Positions 28,413 through 36,024 of a stretch of DNA of 64,000 bases are shown here, in pieces. How positions within the stretch are numbered: position 1 is the stretch's first letter; every line of letters starts with the position of its first letter. The position numbers and the translations under genes are program-made. Source of the stretch: Vibrio sinensis (lineage in GTDB: Bacteria > Pseudomonadota > Gammaproteobacteria > Enterobacterales > Vibrionaceae); the NCBI RefSeq assembly GCF_003605645.1, contig NZ_QVMU01000002.1, forward strand, positions 248,001-312,000, read 5' to 3'. The notes beneath the pieces are model-generated. The model saw only the letters and a program-made list of their open reading frames with translations. It was not told where the DNA came from and made no database searches.

Positions 28413-29738
28413 ATGAAAAAACTGCTTCCACTATTTATTAGTGCAGCTCTAGGTAGCTTATCGACAAGTGCTTGGGCTGATACGCTAGCTGAAGTTTATA
28501 ACCAAGCGAAAGATAACGACCCAACATTGCTAGGTGCGGCTGCACAACGTGATGCGGCATTTGAAGCAGTTACTTCTAGTCGTTCAACTTTGCTACCTCA
28601 AATCAACCTGACCGCGGGCTATAACCTGACTCGTGGTGAAACAAAGCTAGATGCAGCGCCGGATCGTAACAACGACCAGAATGCTCTCAGCGCTGGCATT
28701 AATTTTTCTCAAGAACTATATCAACGTTCTAGCTGGATCACGCTAGACACGGCAGAGAAAACAGCGCGTCAAGCTGATGCTTCCTATGCAGCTACTCAAC
28801 AAGCATTAATTTTACGTGTTGCAACCGCGTACTTTGATGTATTACGCGCTCAAGACAACTTGGAATTCGTCCGAGCTGAAAAAGCAGCGGTTGGCCGCCA
28901 ATTAGAACAAACCAAACAACGCTTTGAAGTAGGTCTATCAGCGATCACTGATGTCCATGATGCGCAAGCACAATACGATGGTGTATTAGCTGATGAAGTA
29001 TTAGCTAAAAATGCACTAACTAACAGCTATGAAGGACTGCGTGAAATCACCGGTCAAGCACACGCTAATCTTGATGTGTTGGATACAAAACGTTTTGATG
29101 CGACCAAAACCAAAACTGCAATTGATGAATTGCTAAAAGAAGCGCAAGAGAAGAACTTGAGCTTATTGAATGCTCGTATTTCTCAAGACGTTGCGAAAGA
29201 TAACATTTCGCTAGCCAGCTCAGGTCACTTACCATCACTAACTCTAGATGGAGGCTACAACTTTGGCGATATTTCTAGCAGTGATACTATGGATGGCACA
29301 ACCAACAACTTCAATGTTGGCGTGAACTTAAACGTACCGCTATATACTGGTGGCGACATCACATCAAAAACGAAAACAGCTGAATATAACTACGTTGCAG
29401 CAAGCCAAAAACTTGAAGCGACATACCGTAGTGTTGTAAAAGATGTTCGAGCATTTAATAACAACATCAGCGCGTCAATCGGTGCACTAAGAGCTTATGA
29501 GCAAACCGTAATCTCTGCAAGATCTGCACTTGAAGCCACTGAAGCTGGTTTTGATGTAGGTACTCGTACGATTGTTGACGTTCTAGACTCAACTCGTCGC
29601 CTGTACGATGCAAACAAAAACCTATCAAACGCTCGTTATGACTACATCATTAGTGTTCTTCAATTGCGTCAAGCAGTAGGCACATTAAGTGAGCAAGATA
29701 TTATGGATATAAATGCGGGCTTACGCCCTGCTAGCTAA
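28413..29738 (+). CDS. tolC: TolC, outer-membrane efflux channel
   Basis: Trimeric outer-membrane channel shared by tripartite efflux pumps and type I secretion. From the ATG at 28413 (AGGA about ten bases before) it has 441 residues; the frame is open six codons earlier. A Sec signal (LLPLFISAALGSLSTSAWA) is followed by two repeated OEP domains, each ending in strand/helix units such as LRVATAYFDVLRAQDNLEFV and RYDYIISVLQLRQAVGTL. The length lacks the long C-terminal tail of E. coli TolC (493 residues), which is common outside enterics. Confidence 0.96.
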   Translation: MKKLLPLFISAALGSLSTSAWADTLAEVYNQAKDNDPTLLGAAAQRDAAFEAVTSSRSTLLPQINLTAGYNLTRGETKLDAAPDRNNDQNALSAGINFSQELYQRSSWITLDTAEKTARQADASYAATQQALILRVATAYFDVLRAQDNLEFVRAEKAAVGRQLEQTKQRFEVGLSAITDVHDAQAQYDGVLADEVLAKNALTNSYEGLREITGQAHANLDVLDTKRFDATKTKTAIDELLKEAQEKNLSLLNARISQDVAKDNISLASSGHLPSLTLDGGYNFGDISSSDTMDGTTNNFNVGVNLNVPLYTGGDITSKTKTAEYNYVAASQKLEATYRSVVKDVRAFNNNISASIGALRAYEQTVISARSALEATEAGFDVGTRTIVDVLDSTRRLYDANKNLSNARYDYIISVLQLRQAVGTLSEQDIMDINAGLRPAS

Positions 29739-29768
29739 GTATTCATCTTTCTTTTTGAATGAAAGATC

Positions 29769-29798
29769 AAAAAGGGTTGCCATACGGCAACCCTTTTT
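29769..29798. terminator. Bidirectional terminator after tolC
   Basis: Thirteen-bp stem AAAAAGGGTTGCC / GGCAACCCTTTTT with an ATAC loop. It can also end the convergent arcB-lipoprotein transcript. Confidence 0.9.
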
Positions 29799-29840
29799 AT
29801 TTGATACTAACTAAAGCGGAACTCGATAGAGCAAGTTAAC

Positions 29841-30293
29841 TTAATACACAGTATCAATTAATACTTCTTTCTCTACCAACCACTCTTGCTTGTCACCATG
29901 ATCAACGCTTATTGCGATGTCTACAGGCTGTTCAGGATCCACCGCTAACTGCCATACGAATGCGACTTCCCATTGGTTTTCATCATGCGTACGTAAATCT
30001 AACTGCTCACCATCAATCAACCAAGTTTCATCACCCTGCTTAATCATAATCGCATTTACGCCGAGTTCGGCAGGCAACGTTTGTTGAGATTCCAAATAGA
30101 GAGCACCGTGAAGCGTTTGATCTTGTACCTCACCGATTGTCGGCATTTTATTTAGCCAAAGATTACTTTTTAGTTCGATGGTTTGTCCGGAGATCACAAT
30201 CTGATTATCTTGCGCCCACTGCTGCGTGGATGAATGAGAACTGCACCCCGCCAATAAAACCACACCCAATGCCATCATTACTCTGCTTTTCAT
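29841..30293 (-). CDS. Uncharacterised lipoprotein downstream of arcB
   Basis: I do not recognise a named family. The 150 residues begin with a lipoprotein signal (KSRVMMALGVVLLAGCSSHS; lipobox LAGC) and the mature part is mostly beta-strand-like and acidic, with NLWLNKMPTIGEVQDQTLHG and a closing KQEWLVEKEVLIDTVY. Residue +2 after the Cys is Ser, so outer-membrane sorting is expected. Only four bases separate it from the arcB stop, so it is almost surely co-transcribed with arcB. A link to the Arc response is only inferred from this. Confidence 0.85.
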   Translation of the reverse strand: MKSRVMMALGVVLLAGCSSHSSTQQWAQDNQIVISGQTIELKSNLWLNKMPTIGEVQDQTLHGALYLESQQTLPAELGVNAIMIKQGDETWLIDGEQLDLRTHDENQWEVAFVWQLAVDPEQPVDIAISVDHGDKQEWLVEKEVLIDTVY

Positions 30294-30297
30294 TGCT

Positions 30298-32652
30298 CTA
30301 CCTCTGCGCTGCTAACCACTCTTTTAGTATCTGAATATCATTGCTGTATTCGTTCTTAATCTCTTCAACCCAATCATCGATATTTTCCCACCAAGCTGGG
30401 TATTCTGGCGATTGCGCTAATTGAGCAACACTCTGAATATGCTTCAAGCCTATCGAACCAGCAGCACCTTTGATTTTGTGTGCCTCTGACACTATGCCCT
30501 CTTGATGTTTTGCGATCATATTTGATTCAAGAACGGCCATATATTCCGGCATCATATTTTCAAACATGGTTACGCTATCAAACACGGGCTTGGTGCCAAC
30601 GATACCAATATAAGACTCTAACATGTCAATATCGAGTAAACGTGTGTAGATCTCAGCACAATCTATGTTATCAAATGGTTTTTCTTGTTCTTTCATTACG
30701 ATCACCTCTTGGGGTTCTTGTGTATGACCGAACTTGGCGATGACATCTTGCACTGCCGTCACCGATAACGGCTTGCTGATCGCCTCACTCATCCCTTTAT
30801 TCAAATACTCATTCTTGTCTTTGAGCACATTGGCCGTTAGCGCGACTAAAGGCGGTAACGTCTTATAGTGAGTATGGAAATAAGCAGCAATATCAAACCC
30901 GGTCATATCCGGTAACTGGATATCTAGGAAGACCAAATCATATTGGTTTGGATCGAACCTTTCTATCGCTTCTGCACCAGTCATCGCAACCGTGACACTA
31001 TGGCCCATACTCTCAAGCAAAGAACGAGCAACTGTAATATTCAACTCAATGTCTTCAACCATGAAGATGTTCATCTTCGACTGCGTTTGCAATGCTGGCG
31101 CCGTCTGCTGTTCAATATCAGCAAGGGGCACGCGAATGGTCACCGTAAATGTGCTACCAAATCCCTCTTCGCTAGAAGCGATAATTTCACCATCCATCAT
31201 ATGGATTAGTTGTTGCGAGACAGCCAAACCAATACCAGTACCCACCGCATGTAAATTATGTTTATTTGATTTCACTTGATAGTACATCGCGAAGATATTC
31301 TCGAGTTCCCCCTCTGGGATACCGATACCACTGTCTTCAATTTCCATGACAATATGAGCAAACCCATCCTCATAATCGGCACTCACCGACATTACGACGC
31401 CACCTTCTTTGGTGAATTTCATCGCATTGCTAATCAAGTTCCACAGTACCTGTCTTAGTCGTGTCGCATCCACTTCAATTGCAGCAGGTAAATCCGTCAA
31501 TCGCTCTAGATCAAAGCGTAGGCCTTTTTGTTCTGCCATTAGTGCAGAGATGCTTTCCATCTCTGCTACAAACTCTTCAAAGTTTAATATCGATGGATAT
31601 AGTTCTAATTTACGACGGTCAAATTTATCCATATCAATAATGTCATTAAAGATATGTCCAAGGGTGATCGCACTAACATTAATCGTTTGCATGTGCTTGC
31701 GCTGCTCATCAGTCATCTGGCTATCTAATAGCATCCGACTTAAGCCAACAATACCATTCAGTGGTGTTCGCAATTCATGGCTAATCGTCGAGATAAATGT
31801 GGTTTTATCGCGACTGGCTTTCTCTAATGATTCTTCGTAACGCTTACGCTCTGTAATATCTCGACCAAAACCAACAAGACCAAGGTGTCGACCATCCTTG
31901 TTGTAAAAAGGCACTTTACGTAATTCAAAATAAATCATTCGACCATCGGGATACTCAAGCCACTGCTCGTATGTTAAGGCTTCATTATTTGCAAAAACCG
32001 TCTGATCGGTATCTACAATTTGCTGAGCGATCTCTTTGCTGTACACATCCCAAGGTGTCAAACCAACCAATTCTGATTCATTCTTACCGGTTAATTCTTC
32101 CATTTCTCTATTACAGCCAGAAAAAACACCCTCTGCATTACGGTAATAGATCAAATCTGGCGAGGCATCGATAAATGAACGTAACAGAGCGGTACGTTCT
32201 GCTAACTCAACTTGTGTGCGTTCACGCTGGAAAACCTCGTTTTCTAGATCGTTCATCGCCTCTTCACGAGCTTCTTCCGCTTTAATTCGCTCTTCGATTT
32301 CTTGATTCAGTTTCGTGATGTTTTGCTGCAGCTTATTATTTAACTCAAGATCACGAGAGCGCATATCTTTTAACTTTGAGACCAGCTTAGAAAGACGTTG
32401 CCGTGATTCTTCGAGCTGATCAACAACAACAGAAAGGAAATAAACCGCCCAAGGAGTAACAATCAGACCAAAGAAAACTGAGCGAACAATATCGATATCA
32501 TCAACATGTCCACTTAATACTAGAGTGATACCGACTTGAACGACGACAGCAAGCGCAACAAGCGCTAAAGCCAAAAGAATAGAAAAACGCAATATCCCCA
32601 ATTTGACCAACAGATCAACATAATATTGGGCAAGATTTTTGATAGGTTTCAT
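30298..32652 (-). CDS. arcB: ArcB, hybrid aerobic-respiration sensor kinase
   Basis: Inner-membrane tripartite kinase that senses the quinone pool and phosphorylates ArcA. The ATG at 32652, preceded by GGAG, gives 784 residues and matches the E. coli N-terminus; six upstream codons are open. In order: two membrane helices (about 22-46 and 58-77), a coiled coil, a PAS domain (about 155-275), HisKA with His292 in ISHELRTPLNG, HATPase (DSGIGIP, GTGIGLA), a receiver with Asp near 577 (FLDIQLPDMTG) and an Hpt domain with His near 725 (EAHKIKGAAGS). Redox Cys180 (FSGCNREM) is present, but the E. coli Cys241 position is Tyr. Confidence 0.97.
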   Translation of the reverse strand: MKPIKNLAQYYVDLLVKLGILRFSILLALALVALAVVVQVGITLVLSGHVDDIDIVRSVFFGLIVTPWAVYFLSVVVDQLEESRQRLSKLVSKLKDMRSRDLELNNKLQQNITKLNQEIEERIKAEEAREEAMNDLENEVFQRERTQVELAERTALLRSFIDASPDLIYYRNAEGVFSGCNREMEELTGKNESELVGLTPWDVYSKEIAQQIVDTDQTVFANNEALTYEQWLEYPDGRMIYFELRKVPFYNKDGRHLGLVGFGRDITERKRYEESLEKASRDKTTFISTISHELRTPLNGIVGLSRMLLDSQMTDEQRKHMQTINVSAITLGHIFNDIIDMDKFDRRKLELYPSILNFEEFVAEMESISALMAEQKGLRFDLERLTDLPAAIEVDATRLRQVLWNLISNAMKFTKEGGVVMSVSADYEDGFAHIVMEIEDSGIGIPEGELENIFAMYYQVKSNKHNLHAVGTGIGLAVSQQLIHMMDGEIIASSEEGFGSTFTVTIRVPLADIEQQTAPALQTQSKMNIFMVEDIELNITVARSLLESMGHSVTVAMTGAEAIERFDPNQYDLVFLDIQLPDMTGFDIAAYFHTHYKTLPPLVALTANVLKDKNEYLNKGMSEAISKPLSVTAVQDVIAKFGHTQEPQEVIVMKEQEKPFDNIDCAEIYTRLLDIDMLESYIGIVGTKPVFDSVTMFENMMPEYMAVLESNMIAKHQEGIVSEAHKIKGAAGSIGLKHIQSVAQLAQSPEYPAWWENIDDWVEEIKNEYSNDIQILKEWLAAQR

Positions 32653-32731
32653 TAAGCGCTCCGTGGACAACTGTCGTTAGAGTCTACCTTGTTCGCCAAA
32701 ATGGGTAAATTAATCCCGCAGGAGAAAGTGC

Positions 32732-34486
32732 TTAAATATCAGATGTGTGATGTACACTTGTCTGATTTCGTCCGTCAGCTTTGGCTTGATATAGGGCTTC
32801 GTCAGCCAAGGCCACTATAGACTCACACTTGTTCTGTGCTTGAGGAATAGTTGAAACTAAACCGATACTCACTGTAACGATGGGAGCGACTTTGGATTGT
32901 AAATGCTCAATGGATAATTGAGCGATATGTTCGTGTATTTTCTGAGCGACCAAGCGAGCCCCTAAAAGGGTTGTGTGTGGCAAAATAAAGCCAAACTCTT
33001 CACCACCATATCGAGCCACACAATCACTTGAACGAGAAAGTACACTTTCAAAGACTTTAGCTACCTGTATTAGGGCTTCATCGCCTTTTTGGTGGCCATA
33101 CAAATCGTTATATCCCTTAAAGTAATCAATATCACATAGCATAACGGTCAGCGGTTGTTGCTCGCGGACATGTAAATACCATAAGGTTTCTAGTTGTTCA
33201 TCAAAACGGCGGCGATTGGATATTTTAGTCAACCCATCAATGAAACTTAAACGCTGCAGCTCTTGGTTTGCTTCTTCTAATTTACGTGCGGCTAAGTAAC
33301 GCTCAGACACATCCCTAGCCATGATCAATACACCATTAGTCCCAGAGACAGGATCTTTCAAAGGTGATTTAACGACATCATACCAAGCACGTTCGCCATC
33401 GGTTCCAAGCACTTGATCGATGTAGCGCAGTGAGCGTCCTAACGTCAACACCTCATCATCCGTTGAAGAAAAACGGCCATACATCTTATCCGGCACAACA
33501 TCTTCAAGACGCTTGCCGATTAGATCATTAACATCAGAAATACCTAATGCTTTTACAAAGGGTAAATTACACGCTTGATAAACTCGATTTTCATTAAAAA
33601 TACCAATCGAGTCTGGGCTTGATTCTAAAATGTTCTGTAAAATGGTATCACGCTGAGCCAATGCTACCTCAGTATCTTTTCGCTTATCCATCTCATCACG
33701 CAAGCTTTGCTGAACGTTGTACCAATCAGTCACATCATGACTAATACTTAGCATTCCAAGCTTTTCACCTTGTGAAGACATCAGTACTTTTTGGCTAGTT
33801 TCAAGTAGACAGCTCTGCCCATCAGCATTCACAGACCAACGGTTGTTATTCGCACGTCCTTTCATAAAACCATGGATATCCGCACATCCCTCATCAATAC
33901 GCTCTCCCCAATAACGGTTAAACGCACGATTAGTCGCAATAAGTTCGCCCTGATTGTCTTTAACAAAAATCAGCTCTGATAGCGTATCAAATACACTATT
34001 AACAATAGAAAGTGCTTTCATCTTTTTCGCGGTTTCCGCGTCCGTAGCCCGATATGGCGTTACATAAAGAAACCATGCGGAGCGGCCTTTGAAAAGGGTT
34101 CGACGTCCAGTCATTTCAACCGCAATAGATTGACCTACCGATACAGGCCAATCAAATTGATAACCAGAAAATCCTTTTCCAGAGAATTGCTCTATCAAAG
34201 ACGTCATCATTTTCGGTGGAATTGACTCTGGCAGAAGATAAGATTTACCGACCAACCGTATTCCTAACAGTTGCATCGCATAAATATTGGTAACCAGAAT
34301 TCGGCCGCTGCGGGCCTCGACAAGAAGCAATGGCATAGGCGCATCTTGCACGATGGCATCCAATTGCTTTTGATGTTGGCTATATTGCCAAATAAAGAAA
34401 AAAAGAAAACAGAACAACAAAATAATGGCGATATCGAACCCATGTCCATGGGCAGTTTCCCAAAACCAGTCCAACGAATATCCCAT
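32732..34486 (-). CDS. Membrane PAS-GGDEF diguanylate cyclase
   Basis: Predicted to make cyclic di-GMP from two GTP. The 584 residues have one N-terminal membrane helix (DIAIILLFCFLFFFIWQYS, about 18-36), three PAS-like segments (roughly 40-150, 160-270 and 285-400) and a C-terminal GGDEF domain. The active site is GGEEF at 494-498, a functional variant, and the inhibitory site RSSD lies five residues before it, as in product-inhibited cyclases. No EAL domain follows. It sits between yhcC and arcB on the same strand, 61 and 79 bases away, so joint expression is possible. The signal sensed is unknown. Confidence 0.92.
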   Translation of the reverse strand: MGYSLDWFWETAHGHGFDIAIILLFCFLFFFIWQYSQHQKQLDAIVQDAPMPLLLVEARSGRILVTNIYAMQLLGIRLVGKSYLLPESIPPKMMTSLIEQFSGKGFSGYQFDWPVSVGQSIAVEMTGRRTLFKGRSAWFLYVTPYRATDAETAKKMKALSIVNSVFDTLSELIFVKDNQGELIATNRAFNRYWGERIDEGCADIHGFMKGRANNNRWSVNADGQSCLLETSQKVLMSSQGEKLGMLSISHDVTDWYNVQQSLRDEMDKRKDTEVALAQRDTILQNILESSPDSIGIFNENRVYQACNLPFVKALGISDVNDLIGKRLEDVVPDKMYGRFSSTDDEVLTLGRSLRYIDQVLGTDGERAWYDVVKSPLKDPVSGTNGVLIMARDVSERYLAARKLEEANQELQRLSFIDGLTKISNRRRFDEQLETLWYLHVREQQPLTVMLCDIDYFKGYNDLYGHQKGDEALIQVAKVFESVLSRSSDCVARYGGEEFGFILPHTTLLGARLVAQKIHEHIAQLSIEHLQSKVAPIVTVSIGLVSTIPQAQNKCESIVALADEALYQAKADGRNQTSVHHTSDI

Positions 34487-34547
34487 TATTTTGCTCTTAA
34501 TAAAACGTACGCTATTTTATACGATTATCATACGCTGTTATCTGGCA

Positions 34548-35492
34548 CTAATCTTGTTTAAGTAATGGTTTTATATATTCAAACGATTGATTAATAGCCG
34601 AACCTTGGGCTCCATCACGGTTTAGCGCTCTTCCTATCTCAGTCATAGCTAACCATCTGTTTTCACACCATAGTGGCGATAACAAGGTTGGACGACGAGC
34701 AGCTGAAGAGACCCGATGAAAAACCACATCTGGCGGGGTTAAGCGAATCATCTCACTGGCAATTGCCACATAATCTTCTAGCTCAGGAGCTTCCAAACGC
34801 CCAGCACGCCAAGCTTTCGCCATGGTGCTACCTTCCACAATATGTAGGCCATGCAACTTAATGCCATCCGTCCCTACTTCCAACACTTGTTCAAGAGTTT
34901 TGAGGTTGTCTGCTTGGGTTTCTTTTGGTAGCCCCACAATCAAATGCGTACAGACTTTGATACCCAATGCTCGAGCTCGCTTGGTGATCTCAGCATAGCA
35001 TTCAAAATCGTGCCCACGGTTAATACGCTTTAAGGTGTCGTTATTCGCGGTTTGTAAACCAAGCTCAAGCCAGATTTCATAGCCTTGCTCAACATACTCT
35101 GACAATAAATCAAGCACAGCATCGGGAACACAATCAGGACGAGTACCCACACATAGCCCAACAATATCCGCCGCTTTTAAAGCTTCTTCGTACATGTTTT
35201 TCAACACTTGCACTTCAGCATATGTGCTGGTGTAGGCTTGAAAGTAAGCGAGGTATTTTTTCGCCCGGCTAATTTCACCGGCGCGATCTGTTAGTTGCTC
35301 AACAATACTTTTTACTTGAGTTTGTTCATCGGCAAACGAAGCGACGTTGCAAAATGTGCAACCCCCGCGGCCTATCGTGCCATCACGATTGGGGCAACTG
35401 AATCCCCCATGAAGGGTAAGTTTATGGACTTTTTCACCATAGCGGCGTTGAAGGTCTTGACCAATAGTATTAACAAGTTCGTGTAATTGCAT
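34548..35492 (-). CDS. yhcC: YhcC, TIGR01212-type radical SAM protein
   Basis: Radical SAM enzyme of unknown substrate. The 314 residues carry the cluster cysteines in FSCPNRDGTIGRGGCTFCNV near residues 30-49, with the spacing CX10CX2C that is typical of this subfamily, then ELGLQTANNDTLKRINRGHD and HLIVGLPKETQADNLKTLEQ. It is divergent from gltB, as in E. coli where yhcC lies between arcB and gltB. Confidence 0.93.
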   Translation of the reverse strand: MQLHELVNTIGQDLQRRYGEKVHKLTLHGGFSCPNRDGTIGRGGCTFCNVASFADEQTQVKSIVEQLTDRAGEISRAKKYLAYFQAYTSTYAEVQVLKNMYEEALKAADIVGLCVGTRPDCVPDAVLDLLSEYVEQGYEIWLELGLQTANNDTLKRINRGHDFECYAEITKRARALGIKVCTHLIVGLPKETQADNLKTLEQVLEVGTDGIKLHGLHIVEGSTMAKAWRAGRLEAPELEDYVAIASEMIRLTPPDVVFHRVSSAARRPTLLSPLWCENRWLAMTEIGRALNRDGAQGSAINQSFEYIKPLLKQD

Positions 35493-35589
35493 TTGCTTTC
35501 GATGAGAATAAAAATCATTAAGATCAGTGTAATTTGATTACACGTTTGGAGGCTTTTTAAAGCGTTCATAATCTAACCACATTTATTAA

Positions 35590-35605
35590 TTTGATCCCTA
35601 TCACA
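35590..35605. promoter_or_regulatory. CRP-like site upstream of gltB/yhcC
   Basis: TTTGA-N6-TCACA differs from the TGTGA-N6-TCACA consensus at one base. It could act on either divergent gene. Sequence match only. Confidence 0.35.
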
Positions 35606-35679
35606 AATCAATAAACATGCAAAAATTAACGCTTCAGACTGAAAATTACGCAAAAAATAAACATAAAATCTACTTATCC

Positions 35680-35693
35680 GGCAAAAAAACTGC
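35680..35693 (+). promoter_or_regulatory. Sigma54-like -24/-12 element for gltBD
   Basis: CCGGCA then CTGCG places GG and GC exactly ten bases apart, the invariant feature of sigma54 promoters; flanking consensus bases match only partly. Nitrogen control of glutamate synthase makes it plausible. Confidence 0.25.
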
Positions 35694-36024
35694 GTTACAT
35701 TGCGGAGTTTTGATTGATTTTTAGTCCGAGTAAATTGTAGGATACTTACAGGTTTTACTTGCTCGGCTTCGTGCCAATTAAAAGACTAACTGCAAGAAAA
35801 TCGGTGATAGACAAACCCCACCTATATAAATCACTACTTTAGTGATGCAGTAAAATGGATATCACCAAGGATTGTCTTTCTCGCAACATTTTTCCTGTGA
35901 GAAGAAGAAGGGAATCAAACCTGAGCAACCTCGTTCAGGTGCGAATCAAATAATAAAAGGAAGTGACGTGTGATTAGGTTCGCTTAATCGAAGTGCGTCC
36001 AAATTAGATTGGAAGGATGTATCT

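Larger units (their letters stand above)
35493..36024. other. yhcC/gltB divergent region with long gltB leader
   Basis: About 530 bases without a gene. The yhcC side is AT-rich. A CRP-like site (35590-35605) and a GG-N10-GC sigma54-like element (35680-35693) lie near the middle. From about 35705 to the gltB start there is a series of hairpins (35726-35766, 35830-35846, 35878-35903, 35919-35940, 35972-35989, 35998-36013), the last beside the gltB Shine-Dalgarno. This looks like a structured regulatory leader that I cannot name. Confidence 0.55.
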
